From Streptomyces phyllanthi (GTDB lineage: Bacteria; Actinomycetota; Actinomycetes; Streptomycetales; Streptomycetaceae), in the NCBI RefSeq assembly GCF_009377205.1, contig NZ_VJZE01000001.1, forward strand, positions 42,171 to 106,170: a DNA stretch of 64,000 bases, in the 5' to 3' direction. This document shows positions 17,722-26,587 of this stretch, one piece after another. Made by a program: the position numbers and the translations under genes. The notes under the pieces are model-generated. The model was not told where the DNA came from. It searched no databases and saw only the letters and a program-made list of their open reading frames with translations. Numbering within the stretch: position 1 is the first letter of the stretch; the number at the start of each line of letters is the position of its first letter.

Positions 17722-20700
17722 GTGGGACGACACGAGAAGCCGGTCGATCCCGACGCCGGTCCCGTGCAGCGGCTCGCGCATGAGCTGCGTGTCCTGCGGG
17801 AGAAGGCCGGCAAGCCGCCGTACCGGGAGATGGCCAAGCGGGCGGGCTACTCCACGACCACGCTGTCCCAGGCCGCGGCGGGTGACCAGCTGCCGACCCT
17901 GGCGGTGGTGCGGGCCTACGCCGAGGCGCTGGAGGCCGATCCGGACGAGTGGGAACAGCGCTGGCGGGAGGCGGATGCCGAGATCCGGGTGCCCGCGCCG
18001 GACGAGAGGCCGCCGTACCGGGGACTGGCCCGTTTCGAACCTGCCGACAGTGACCTCTTCTTCGGGCGGAAGGCACTCGTCGACAACCTCCTGGAACTGG
18101 TCAGCGAGCACCGGTTCGCCGCGGTGTTCGGCGCGTCGGGCAGCGGTAAGTCGTCACTCTTGCGTGCGGGACTGATCCCGCGGCTGCGGCAGGCGGACGG
18201 GACGGAGCGGCCGGCGGTGATCCGGGTGCTCGCCCCGGGGGCGCAGCCCGCGCGGACGCACGAGAAGGCGTTCGTTCCACTGGACGGCGAATCCACGACC
18301 TGGGTGATCGTCGATCAGTTCGAGGAACTGTTCACCCTGTGCCATGACCGAGCGGAGCGCGACCGCTTTCTGGATCTGCTGCTCGCGGCGCGACGACCGG
18401 AGAGCCGACTGCGGGTGGCGGTCGCGGTCCGCGGCGACTTCTACGGCCACTGCGCCGACCACCGCGAGCTGGCCGAGGCCGTGCGCCGGGCCAGTCTGCT
18501 GGTGGGTCCGATGAACCGGGACGAGCTGCGTGAGGCCATCACCGGCCCGGCCACCGCCGCCGACCTGAACGTGGAACGCGCCCTCACCGCCCGGATCATC
18601 GAGGAGGTCGTCGACCGCCCGGGGGCGCTGCCCATGCTCTCCCACGCCCTGCTGGAGACCTGGCGCCGCCGCCACGGACGGCTTCTGACCCTGGCCGGGT
18701 ACGAGGAGACGGGCGGGGTGCACGGTGCCATCGCCGCCACAGCGGAGCAGGTGTACGGCGGGTTGTCGGCGGAGCGGAGCAGTGTTGCCCGGCGCATCCT
18801 GCTGCGGCTCATCGCCCCCGGCGACGGCACGGCCGACACGCGCCGTCCGGCGTCACGGGCGGAACTCGGCAGCGGGGTCCGGGAAGTGCTGGAGCAGCTC
18901 GTCGCCGCCCGTCTGGTAACCCTGGACGGCGACACGGTGGAACTCGCGCACGAGGCGCTGATCACCGGCTGGCCGCGCCTGGCGGGCTGGATCGAGGAGA
19001 GCCGGGAGCGGCTGCGCGTGCAGCGCAGGCTCGGCGAGGCGGCCCACGCCTGGGAGGAACTGGACCACGACCCGGGGGCGCTGTACCGGGGTACGCGGCT
19101 GGCACGGGCACAGGACCTGTTCGCCCCGGGACGGGACACCGACCTCACCCAGCAGTCGGACGAGGAACTCACCTCCGTGGAGCGGTCCTTCCTCACCGCT
19201 TCCCTCGCGGCCCGGGACACCGAGCGGGAGGCCGTGGCCCGCGCCGGACGGCGAACGCGTTCGCTGGTCGTCGGCCTGACCGTGTTCCTCGTGCTGGCGT
19301 TGACCGCCGGCCTGGTCGCCTGGCAGCGCAACGAGGTGAGCCAGGAAGAAGCCTCCAAGGCCGCCGCCCGCCGCCTGGCCACCGTGGCCGACGGTCTGCG
19401 CTCCACCGACCCGCGCACTGCCGCCTTGCTGGGAGTCGCGTCCTGGAAGATCGCCCCGCTCACCGAGTCCCGCTCGGCGCTGCTGGCCGCCCTCGCGCAA
19501 CCAGAACGTGACGCCTTCACCGATCCCCGGACCGGGAAAGACGTCCGGCGTTTTCTCTCCACCGACGGCCGGACCCTGCTCAGCGTCGACGGCACCACGG
19601 TGACCGCCCGGAACGTGGCTGACCACAAGGTTGTCGCCACCTACCGCCTGCCGTCCGGCACAGAGGCGAACGGTGCCGGCCCCAATTCCCAGCTCCTCGA
19701 TGTCCTCGGACCGGACGGGGGCGAGCGGCTGTGGAACCTTCCATCAGGCAGATCCGTCGCCGAGCTCGGCGACACGCCGCTGCTGGGCAGCGCTTCCGAC
19801 GGAAGCGCGTATCTCACCGGGCCCGCGGACGGCGCCGGCACGGTCCAGGTGTACCGCACGGACGACGGCAAAGCCCTCTTCAGCACCGCTGTCGCACGCT
19901 CGCTGTCCACGACGGCCGTCGGTCCGGGCGGCCGTCTGCTCGCGCTCTGCCCTTCCGAGGGGCCGCTCCAGGTGTGGAACACCGCTGACGGCGAACGGCT
20001 GCCGGGAGACTGGGAAAAGGCGGACAAGACCGTGTGCGGCACCGGCTCGGGCGCGGACGGCGGCTCGCGCCTGCTGACGTTCAGCGGGGACGGCAACAGG
20101 CTGGCGGCTCTGTACGGGACGAGTGTTCTGGTCTGGGACGCCCGCAGTGGGCGCAGGCTCGCCGAATTCGCCGGTGACGGCGTCACCGGCTTCACGGACG
20201 CCGCCCTCTCACCCGACGGCCAGTTCCTCGCCACGGCGGACGACCAGGGACTCGCCGTGTGGCGGCTGGTTACCGGCGGCACGCAAGTCTTCCACCAGCC
20301 ACTGTCCGGGGACGCGGTGTCGGGGCTGACCTGGGACCCGGGCAGGGATCGTCTCCTGCGCTACCTCGACGGCGCCACGGTCCACACCCTCGGCCTCGCC
20401 GACCGGCTCACCCCGCAGTGGCACAGCACCCCGGTCGACGCGGGTGTGCTCAGCCCGGACGGTTCCGCCCTCGCCACGGTCACCCGGTCCGGCAACCGCT
20501 ACCGCTTCGAGTTGCGCTCCACGAACACCGGCACGGTGGTCACCCGTGCACCACTCGGCCCATTGCCGAACCAGTCCGGCGACGAGACACCCCTGGTGGC
20601 TTTCAGCCCCGACGGCCGCACGGTGGCCACCGCCGACACCATGTCCTCAGGCGCTTCACTGCGGCTGCGCTTCACCGAGTGGGACGTACGAACCCGCAAC

Positions 20701-21462
20701 GTCCGTACGGTCATCGCCACCTCCGGCGCGGCCGACCGCCCGGTCACGGCCCTCTCCCTCGGACCGGACGGACACACGCTGCTCGCAGTCCGCGCCACCG
20801 CCGGCGGTGACACCACGGAGATCTGGGACACCCGAAGCCACCGGCGGTCGCGGACGGTGCCCGGTCTGTCCGGCACCGCCCTGGCGGTGCGGCCGGACGG
20901 CGGGATACTCGTCGGATCCGACGACCAGTACGCCGACCCGGGTACCGGAAAAGTCGGCGGGCGGGCGCTGGCCGACGGCCGCGACGTCACAGCGCTGGCG
21001 TTCAGCCCCGACGGCACCCGGCTCGCCGTCGGCGACTCCACCGGGCACGTCACCCTCTGGGACGCCGAGTTGCGGCATCGCACAGGTGCGCTGACCGGTA
21101 CCTCCGACACGGACTCCCGGGGCGAGCCGGAGGCGGTGCGGGCCCTCGCTTTCTCCTCCGACAGCGACACGCTGGCCGTGGGCAGTACCAACGGGACCCT
21201 GCGGTTGTGGGACGCCGGCGGCCAGCAACTCCTCGGCTCGGACCTGCCCACGTCCGGCGACGAGATCCGTTCCCTCGCCTTCACCGAGGACGGCGGAACG
21301 GTGTACGCCAGTGGTCCCTCCGTACCGCTGCAACGTCTCGTCGTCGCCCCTGAACGCGCCGTCCGCACCATCTGCGCGCGTACCGGCGGCGGGCTGACGA
21401 AGGCGCAATGGCGGACCTACGTACCTGACTCGCCGTACGAACAGCTGTGCCAGAGCGGCTGA
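17722..21462 (+). CDS. HTH-STAND NTPase-beta-propeller (WD40-like) protein, about 1246 aa
   Basis: A multi-domain signalling protein. Residues 12-70 form an XRE-like helix-turn-helix (MAKRAGYSTTTLSQAAAGDQ). PYRGLARFEPADSDLFFGR leads into a STAND-type NTPase with the Walker A loop GASGSGKSSLLRAG near residue 140 and Walker B TWVIVDQFEE near 195. A single transmembrane helix lies near 515-535 (SLVVGLTVFLVLALTAGLVA). The last 650 residues repeat units ending in a VWD/LWD-type strand, a beta-propeller sensor. GTG at 17722 is chosen (GAAGG nine bases upstream); GTG at 17713 is possible. Streptomyces carries many such proteins; roles proposed for STAND proteins are regulation and conflict sensing. 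No partner gene is adjacent. Confidence 0.88.
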   Translation: MGRHEKPVDPDAGPVQRLAHELRVLREKAGKPPYREMAKRAGYSTTTLSQAAAGDQLPTLAVVRAYAEALEADPDEWEQRWREADAEIRVPAPDERPPYRGLARFEPADSDLFFGRKALVDNLLELVSEHRFAAVFGASGSGKSSLLRAGLIPRLRQADGTERPAVIRVLAPGAQPARTHEKAFVPLDGESTTWVIVDQFEELFTLCHDRAERDRFLDLLLAARRPESRLRVAVAVRGDFYGHCADHRELAEAVRRASLLVGPMNRDELREAITGPATAADLNVERALTARIIEEVVDRPGALPMLSHALLETWRRRHGRLLTLAGYEETGGVHGAIAATAEQVYGGLSAERSSVARRILLRLIAPGDGTADTRRPASRAELGSGVREVLEQLVAARLVTLDGDTVELAHEALITGWPRLAGWIEESRERLRVQRRLGEAAHAWEELDHDPGALYRGTRLARAQDLFAPGRDTDLTQQSDEELTSVERSFLTASLAARDTEREAVARAGRRTRSLVVGLTVFLVLALTAGLVAWQRNEVSQEEASKAAARRLATVADGLRSTDPRTAALLGVASWKIAPLTESRSALLAALAQPERDAFTDPRTGKDVRRFLSTDGRTLLSVDGTTVTARNVADHKVVATYRLPSGTEANGAGPNSQLLDVLGPDGGERLWNLPSGRSVAELGDTPLLGSASDGSAYLTGPADGAGTVQVYRTDDGKALFSTAVARSLSTTAVGPGGRLLALCPSEGPLQVWNTADGERLPGDWEKADKTVCGTGSGADGGSRLLTFSGDGNRLAALYGTSVLVWDARSGRRLAEFAGDGVTGFTDAALSPDGQFLATADDQGLAVWRLVTGGTQVFHQPLSGDAVSGLTWDPGRDRLLRYLDGATVHTLGLADRLTPQWHSTPVDAGVLSPDGSALATVTRSGNRYRFELRSTNTGTVVTRAPLGPLPNQSGDETPLVAFSPDGRTVATADTMSSGASLRLRFTEWDVRTRNVRTVIATSGAADRPVTALSLGPDGHTLLAVRATAGGDTTEIWDTRSHRRSRTVPGLSGTALAVRPDGGILVGSDDQYADPGTGKVGGRALADGRDVTALAFSPDGTRLAVGDSTGHVTLWDAELRHRTGALTGTSDTDSRGEPEAVRALAFSSDSDTLAVGSTNGTLRLWDAGGQQLLGSDLPTSGDEIRSLAFTEDGGTVYASGPSVPLQRLVVAPERAVRTICARTGGGLTKAQWRTYVPDSPYEQLCQSG

Positions 21463-21587
21463 GCTGATTGTTCGGGGTGGCCCCGCGGGTCGCCTAAAAA
21501 CGCCTCCACACCGAAGGATCAGGGCCAGAACGGCCGCGGCGTCCCGCCGGCGGCGTCAGCGAATCCCCTCAGTCAGGTTCTGGTCTC

Positions 21588-23027
21588 ATGCGCACTCACG
21601 TCCTCCCCTCCCTTCTGCTGCTCAGCGCCCTTTCCCTCACGGCGGCCTGTTCGTCCGGATCGGACACGGCATCGAGCAAGGCGCCTGCGGACACTCGGTC
21701 CGAGTCCAGCGCGAGTCCCTCGCCGGTCCGGAGCGTCGACCCCTCGAAGATCAAGGGCCTGGAGATCGTCAGCGACAGCAGCGAGCACAGCTCGTGCCCC
21801 TTCGCGACGAGCTACCCCGACGTGCCCGGCGCCGAGGCGATGACGGCCGCGATGAAGAAGGACGTGGACAACCGCCTGTCCGTCTTCCACACCGGGGTCT
21901 GCGCAGACGAAACGGACAGCCCGGCGGGCGAGCTCAACATCAGCCACCAGTTCCTGGTCGCCTCCGGCGACGTGCTCGGCGTACGGCTCACCACGCAGGA
22001 CCGCAACGGCGTCGGGTCAGGGCTGTCTTCCCGGACGTACTGGTACGACGGCAAGGCGAGCGCCTATCGCAAACCCCTCGCGCTCATCGCCGAAGGATCC
22101 CGGGACGCCTTCGTCAACGCGCTCAAGGACCGGCTCAAGGGTCGTGAGGGCGTGGACGTCGCCAGCCTCGGCGACACGTTCTCCGACCCGGCGTCCCGCG
22201 CCACGGTCCTGGACGACATGGACTTCACCGGGGACGGTGGACTGCGGGTGACCTTCGACCGCGGCGAGGTGGGCGTCCCGGCCGCCGGGACCTACGTGGT
22301 GACCCTGGACAAGGGGACCATCGCCCCATGGCTGTCCCCGTTCGGCAAGCGTGCCCAGCGGCAGGCGGTGGCGCCCAGTGGTCCGCTCGACCTGGGCGCC
22401 ACGAACGTCCCGGAAGTGACCGTCCCCACCCACACCGCCTCCGGCGACGACGACACCGACTGCAAGAAGGTCAAGTGCATCGCGCTGACCTTCGACGACG
22501 GACCGGCGGCCCCGGAGACCGCGACTCTGCTGACCTACCTGGCCCAGTACAAGGCGCGAGCCACTTTCTTCGTCGTCGGCCAGAACGTCGCAGCCCACCC
22601 CGAGCTGGTGCGCGCCGAGGCGAAGGCCGGCCATGAGGTCGGCAACCACTCCTTCACCCACCCGGATCTCACCAAGCTCACCCGCGACGAGATCGCCTCT
22701 CAGCTCGGCCGGACCAGTGCCCTCATCAAGGCAGCCACCGGCAAGGCGCCCACTCTCTTCCGCCCGCCCTACGGCGCGATCAACGTCGAGGTGAAGGCCG
22801 CGACCACGCTCTCGCCCGTGCTGTGGGACGTGGACACCGAGGACTGGAAATACCGCGACGCCGCCAAGGTCGCCCGGACCGTGGTCGCCGAGGCAGAACG
22901 CAACGACGTCGTCCTGATGCACGACATCCACCCCACCTCGGTCGCCGCCGTCCCGCAGATCCTGCGCACGCTGACCGCCGACGGCTACCACTTCGTCACC
23001 GTCAGCCATCTGCGTGCCACCCTCTGA
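21588..23027 (+). CDS. Lipoprotein polysaccharide deacetylase (NodB domain), 479 aa
   Basis: A surface-anchored deacetylase likely to act on N-acetylated sugars of peptidoglycan or another cell-wall polymer. The signal peptide ends in a lipobox, LTAAC, with Cys21, followed by a Ser-rich linker. Residues about 50-275 form a separate domain of the type found ahead of NodB in PdaC/RsiV-like proteins. The NodB domain has all five motifs: TFDDGP near 301, NHSFTH, RPPYG, DVDTEDW and VLMHDIH, so metal and catalytic residues look intact. It follows the STAND gene by 125 bases; a small GC hairpin (CGGGG-TGG-CCCCG, 21473-21485) lies between. Confidence 0.92.
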   Translation: MRTHVLPSLLLLSALSLTAACSSGSDTASSKAPADTRSESSASPSPVRSVDPSKIKGLEIVSDSSEHSSCPFATSYPDVPGAEAMTAAMKKDVDNRLSVFHTGVCADETDSPAGELNISHQFLVASGDVLGVRLTTQDRNGVGSGLSSRTYWYDGKASAYRKPLALIAEGSRDAFVNALKDRLKGREGVDVASLGDTFSDPASRATVLDDMDFTGDGGLRVTFDRGEVGVPAAGTYVVTLDKGTIAPWLSPFGKRAQRQAVAPSGPLDLGATNVPEVTVPTHTASGDDDTDCKKVKCIALTFDDGPAAPETATLLTYLAQYKARATFFVVGQNVAAHPELVRAEAKAGHEVGNHSFTHPDLTKLTRDEIASQLGRTSALIKAATGKAPTLFRPPYGAINVEVKAATTLSPVLWDVDTEDWKYRDAAKVARTVVAEAERNDVVLMHDIHPTSVAAVPQILRTLTADGYHFVTVSHLRATL

Positions 23028-23239
23028 CCTGCCAGGCCGCCCAGGCGGGGAGTGGCGGTCAGCAGCCGATGCAGGCCTGCCGCCGACACCCGTCAGATTC
23101 ATGGGAAGGGCTTGCCTGCGATCAGATGGTCTTGCCTCTGTCGTGGTGTCGGCTCCCCTACTGTTCCGCGTGTGAACCGTCACGAACGCCGTCGTCACCT
23201 GCTGGTCGACGTGTTGTTCGCGAAGACCAACCCGTCGCC

Positions 23240-23545
23240 CCCCAAGCGGGTCCTCGGACGGCACTGCCGGATGTCCGGGGACGAAGGTCGTGATCGTGCT
23301 GCCGCGAAGGAAGAGGGTGCTGTCCGAGTCCCAGGCGGCCAGAGTCCGCAGTTCCAGCTCGATGTCCTCGGTGGCCCAGAGCGGATGGCGCTCCATGAGC
23401 TGCTCGCGGGTGGAGTGCTTGAAGGGAACGAACGCCTCAGGGCCGGGCTCCGCGACCGTGGCGGCGGACAGCCAGGCCGGGTCCGAGTAGATCGCCCTGC
23501 TGGGTTGCAGCCGTTCCACGGCCAGGGACAGGACTTGTCGAGGAC
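23240..23545 (-). pseudogene. Gene fragment of unknown family
   Basis: The minus strand shows a stretch with strong coding-type third-position bias reading IYSDPAWLSAATVAEPGPEA, then FKHSTREQLMERHPLWATED, then LAAWDSDSTLFLRGSTITTF. It has no start codon with a ribosome site and runs on into non-coding-like sequence. I do not recognise the family. Its 5' end meets the AraC fragment head to head at about 23540, so both appear to be broken at one junction. Confidence 0.4.
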
Positions 23546-23806
23546 TATGCCGATGCCCTGGGCTACTCCGCCCGCACACTGTCGCGTGCCACGCTCGCGG
23601 CCGACGGCGTCACCGCCAAGGAGTTCATCGACCGCCGCGTCCTGGTGGAGGCCAAGCGGCTCCTTGCCCACAGCGACGAATCCGCCGCCCGTATCACCGG
23701 CCTTCTCGGCTTCTCCAGCGCCACCAACTTCAGCAAGTTTTTCCACCGACACATCGGAAAGAGCCCGCTCTCCTTCCGCAGAACGCTCCACGGTACACAA
23801 GGGTGA
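23536..23806 (+). pseudogene. AraC-type DNA-binding domain fragment
   Basis: An open frame without any start codon encodes the C-terminal AraC/XylS domain: DYADALGYSARTLSRA (first HTH), FIDRRVLVEAKRLLAHSDES, then ITGLLGFSSATNFSKFFHRH and GKSPLSFRRTLHG (second HTH and family signature), ending in TGA at 23804-23806. The N-terminal sensing domain is missing, so this is the 3' end of a truncated regulator. The cut coincides with the end of the minus-strand fragment. Confidence 0.8.
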
Positions 23807-23899
23807 GCAGGGCGGGAGTATCTGCAGGGTGCCCGTCGGAGCGCTCGGCGTGACGAGCGCACCGCACCTGTACCCCGTGCGCCGTCTCCACCCGCTGGC

Positions 23900-24472
23900 T
23901 CAGCCAGCGCGGTAGCGGAGCCCGTCGAACAGCAGGTCAAGCATCCGGCCCGCTCGGTCTCGCTGCTCGATGTCACCGGTGATCAGCAGAACCCCACCGA
24001 GACTGAACCCCACGTCGAGAGGATCGACGTCGGAACGCAGAACCCCTGCTGCGGCCCCGGCCTCCAGCAGTGTCCTGATGGCCGCCCCGATCCGTTCGAG
24101 ACTCTCGGCGAACGGATCCGCGCCTGAGGCGACCACGGCACGCAACGCCTCCGCCATGCCCTGCTTGGCCGCCAGATAGTCGAAGAACCGGTCCATCCAC
24201 AGCCGCATCGCCTTGTCCGGCGGATACGCGGCGAGCAACTCGGTGGCACTGTCACAGACGCGGGCGAGTTCATTGCGGTAGACGGCTTCGACCAGCGCCT
24301 CACGGGTGGGGAAATGCCGGTAGAGCGTGCCGATGCCGACCCCGGCCTCCTTCGCCACGGCTTCGAGCGAGACGTCCGCGCGCTGCTCGGCGAAGGCGCG
24401 CGCGGCGACATCGAGCAGGCGTTGTCGGTTGCGCCGCGCGTCGGCGCGCAGCCCGCGTGGGGTGCCGGTCAC
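23900..24472 (-). CDS. TetR family transcriptional regulator
   Basis: A 190-residue TetR repressor. The GTG start at 24470-24472 follows GGAAGGATC; the open frame extends far upstream but that part is not regulator-like. The DNA-binding domain spans about 10-65 (DVSLEAVAKEAGVGIGTLYR, HFPTREALVEAVYRNEL). It is divergent from the SDR gene, and the 102 bases between hold two near-identical 14-base palindromes, so it probably represses the SDR and itself. Confidence 0.92.
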   Translation of the reverse strand: MTGTPRGLRADARRNRQRLLDVAARAFAEQRADVSLEAVAKEAGVGIGTLYRHFPTREALVEAVYRNELARVCDSATELLAAYPPDKAMRLWMDRFFDYLAAKQGMAEALRAVVASGADPFAESLERIGAAIRTLLEAGAAAGVLRSDVDPLDVGFSLGGVLLITGDIEQRDRAGRMLDLLFDGLRYRAG

Positions 24473-24495
24473 AAAGATCCTTCCTTCTGGACAAT

Positions 24496-24509
24496 CGGAG
24501 GCGCCTCCG
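24496..24509. promoter_or_regulatory. Perfect palindrome, TetR operator 1
   Basis: CGGAGGCGCCTCCG is a perfect 14-base palindrome, 23 bases before the TetR start. Its twin lies exactly 32 bases away, about three helical turns, so two dimers would bind on the same face of the DNA. Confidence 0.75.
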
Positions 24510-24527
24510 CTTAGGTTTGGAGCAATT

Positions 24528-24541
24528 CGGAGGCTCCTCCG
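24528..24541. promoter_or_regulatory. Twin palindrome, TetR operator 2
   Basis: CGGAGGCTCCTCCG differs from operator 1 at a single position. It lies 33 bases before the SDR start codon and probably overlaps the SDR promoter. Confidence 0.75.
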
Positions 24542-24574
24542 TTTCCGAGCGTAGCAAATCAGGAGTGCACAGCC

Positions 24575-25540
24575 ATGGCCACAACAGCACGTCTCACCAC
24601 TTCGTTCGACGCTCGGTCGACGGCCGCCGAGGTCATCGCAGGGGTCGATCTCACCGGTCGCCGCGCCGTCGTCACCGGCGCCGCATCCGGCATCGGTGTG
24701 GAGACGGCGCGCGCACTCGCCCGCGCCGGGGCGGAGGTCACCCTGGCCGTCCGCAACACCGACACCGGTCACCGCACCGCATACGACATCCGTACCGCGA
24801 CCGGCAACGACAGCGTGCGGGTCGCGCCACTGGATCTGACGGATCCGGCGTCGGTCCGCGCGTTCTCGGACGACTGGCAGGGACCACTGCACATCCTCGT
24901 CAACAACGCGGGGATCATGGCCAGTCCGCGGACGCGGACGCCTCAGGGCTGGGAACTGCAGTTCGCCACCAACCACCTCGGGCACTTCGCTCTCACCACC
25001 GCTCTGCACGGCGCGCTCGCCGCGGCCGACGGCGCACGCGTGGTGTCGGTGAGCTCCAGCGGCCATCTCCTCTCCCCTGTCGTCTTCGACGACCTGCACT
25101 TCACCGAGCGGCCCTACGACCCGTGGCTGGCGTACGCGCAGTCCAAGACGGCCAACGTCCTGTTCGCCGTCGAAGCCGCTCGACGCTGGGCCGACGACGG
25201 GATCACCGCCAACGCACTGATGCCGGGCGGGATCCAGACCAACCTGGGGCGCTATACCGGGGATGCCGAGATGGCGCAGTTCATGGCCCACCTCCAGACC
25301 CTTGTCGGCGAGGACCGCCCGCTGCCCGAGATGTCCTTCAAGTCCGTCGAACAGGGCGCGGCGACATCCGTCCTGCTCGCCGGATCGCCCGAGGTCGAAG
25401 GCGTGACAGGTGGATACTTCGAGGACTGCGCCGAGGCCGGGCCACACCAGCCCGGCACCCTCACCGGAGTCGCCGCGCACGCCCTCGACCCGGAGGCGGC
25501 GGAGCAGCTCTGGCACACCTCCGAGCGGCTCCTGGCCTGA
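24575..25540 (+). CDS. Short-chain dehydrogenase/reductase, 321 aa
   Basis: An NAD(P)-dependent oxidoreductase of the SDR family, close in layout to retinol-dehydrogenase-like actinobacterial enzymes. It has the cofactor loop TGAASGIG (about residues 35-42), NNAGIM, the active-site serine in VSVSSSGH, and YAQSK with catalytic Tyr and Lys. Length, about 50 residues above the classical SDR, comes from an N-terminal extension and a C-terminal tail after GGYFEDCAEA. Its ATG has GGAG upstream. It is divergent from a TetR gene with twin operators, so expression is probably induced by a ligand of that repressor. The substrate is unknown. Confidence 0.93.
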   Translation: MATTARLTTSFDARSTAAEVIAGVDLTGRRAVVTGAASGIGVETARALARAGAEVTLAVRNTDTGHRTAYDIRTATGNDSVRVAPLDLTDPASVRAFSDDWQGPLHILVNNAGIMASPRTRTPQGWELQFATNHLGHFALTTALHGALAAADGARVVSVSSSGHLLSPVVFDDLHFTERPYDPWLAYAQSKTANVLFAVEAARRWADDGITANALMPGGIQTNLGRYTGDAEMAQFMAHLQTLVGEDRPLPEMSFKSVEQGAATSVLLAGSPEVEGVTGGYFEDCAEAGPHQPGTLTGVAAHALDPEAAEQLWHTSERLLA

Positions 25541-25669
25541 CCTCCTCGGTGTCACTCGAGCCGACGGCGACCGGGGTGAATGCTGTTGTCCGATCACAAG
25601 CACAGGGCGGGACGTGGCCAGCCGACGGCGCGCGCCGCCGGGCGCGGGTGGAGCAGGCACTGCACACCG

Positions 25670-25707
25670 CGCGTCCCGCAGCAGGGTTGCTGCGGTTGCG
25701 GGACGCG
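25670..25707. terminator. Hairpin between convergent SDR and NmrA-like genes
   Basis: Arms CGCGTCCCGC and GCGGGACGCG with an inner region (GCAGCA/TGCTGC) that can extend the pairing. It lies between the SDR stop (25540) and the stop of the convergent gene (25718), a position for a bidirectional terminator. Confidence 0.6.
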
Positions 25708-25717
25708 TCCGGGGCCA

Positions 25718-26296
25718 TTACGACCGAAGCACCGCCGTGAGCACCTCTGAGCCGAACTGCTCAATGGTGCGGGGTGGCTTGCCGAGCACTTCCTCGATGG
25801 TGTGAGTGCGGGGCGAGAATCCTCGCGCGCGGAAGCTCGCGAACAGTTTGCGCATGCCCGCCACGTAGTAGTCGGGCCACTCCGGCGCCGACTCGTCGCG
25901 GTAGGAGAGCGGTATGTCCGCGGCGCGGCTCAGACGTTCGGCGATCTCCGCGACCGTGACGCTGTCGGAGCCTGTGAGGGTCAGAGTTCCGCCGAACTGC
26001 GAGTCGGCCAGGAGTTCGGCGATGGCGACGTCTGCCAGATCACGGGCGTCCACCGCGCTGATGGTCGCGTCGCCCGCCGGAAAGAAGATCTCCCCGTTGC
26101 GCACACGGGCGATCTGCGCCAGGACGTTGTCGAGCCACCAGTCCGGGCGCAGCAGCGGCCACGCCAACGATGACCGCCACAGCCGAGCTTCGATCTCGAC
26201 GTGCGTGGCGGCCGAGGGGACCAGGGGACGTACACCCGCCGCGTAGGACGACACCTTGACGACGCGTGTCAGTCCGGCGGACTCGGCCGCTTCCAC
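25718..26296 (-). pseudogene. NmrA-like NAD(P)-binding oxidoreductase, N-terminally truncated
   Basis: This carries the C-terminal two thirds of an atypical SDR of the NmrA/QorB group: VVKVSSYAAG, then the family block LLRPDWWLDNVLAQIARVRN, GEIFFPAGDATISAVDARDL (substrate-loop region) and LTGSDSVTVAEIAERLS. The N-terminal Rossmann loop (GxxGxxG) that binds the cofactor is absent; upstream of about 26300 the frame reads unrelated sequence. The GTG at 26294-26296 is the first possible start but has no ribosome site. It is probably non-functional, though the frame itself is uninterrupted. Confidence 0.7.
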
Positions 26297-26348
26297 CGTA
26301 GAAGTACTCCCTGCGCCGTGAGCACAAGCCGACTTCCGTCGTGGTTCC

Positions 26349-26366
26349 CTACTGAATCCGTGGTAG
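26349..26366. promoter_or_regulatory. Inverted repeat shared with the MMPL promoter
   Basis: TACTG-AATCCG-TGGTA within CCTAC/GTAGG arms. It matches the element at 9211-9226 in all but three positions, including the non-symmetric spacer. It lies 220 bases before the P450 start and 53 bases before the truncated NmrA-like gene. Confidence 0.5.
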
Positions 26367-26389
26367 GTCGTGGGCCGGGCATACCGCAT

Positions 26390-26404
26390 CTTCGGTAGCC
26401 GAAG
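26390..26404. promoter_or_regulatory. Palindrome upstream of the P450 at 26588
   Basis: CTTCGG-TAG-CCGAAG is a perfect inverted repeat with a 3-base spacer, 24 bases from the previous element. It is a possible second regulator site for the P450. Confidence 0.35.
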
Positions 26405-26587
26405 TGCCTGAACCTGAAGGACGGCAGCGGGGACGGGCCGGGCCAGGGTGGTCACAGGTGCGGTTCGGTATCGCCCGTGTTCTTCGCGTGCGGAGGAACA
26501 CGGGTGCGCTCGGACTTGCCCGAGGACGAGCCTCCCCGACACTCCCAGCACCCCTCGCATCCCCCACCACGAAGCCGAGGAAGGCGC

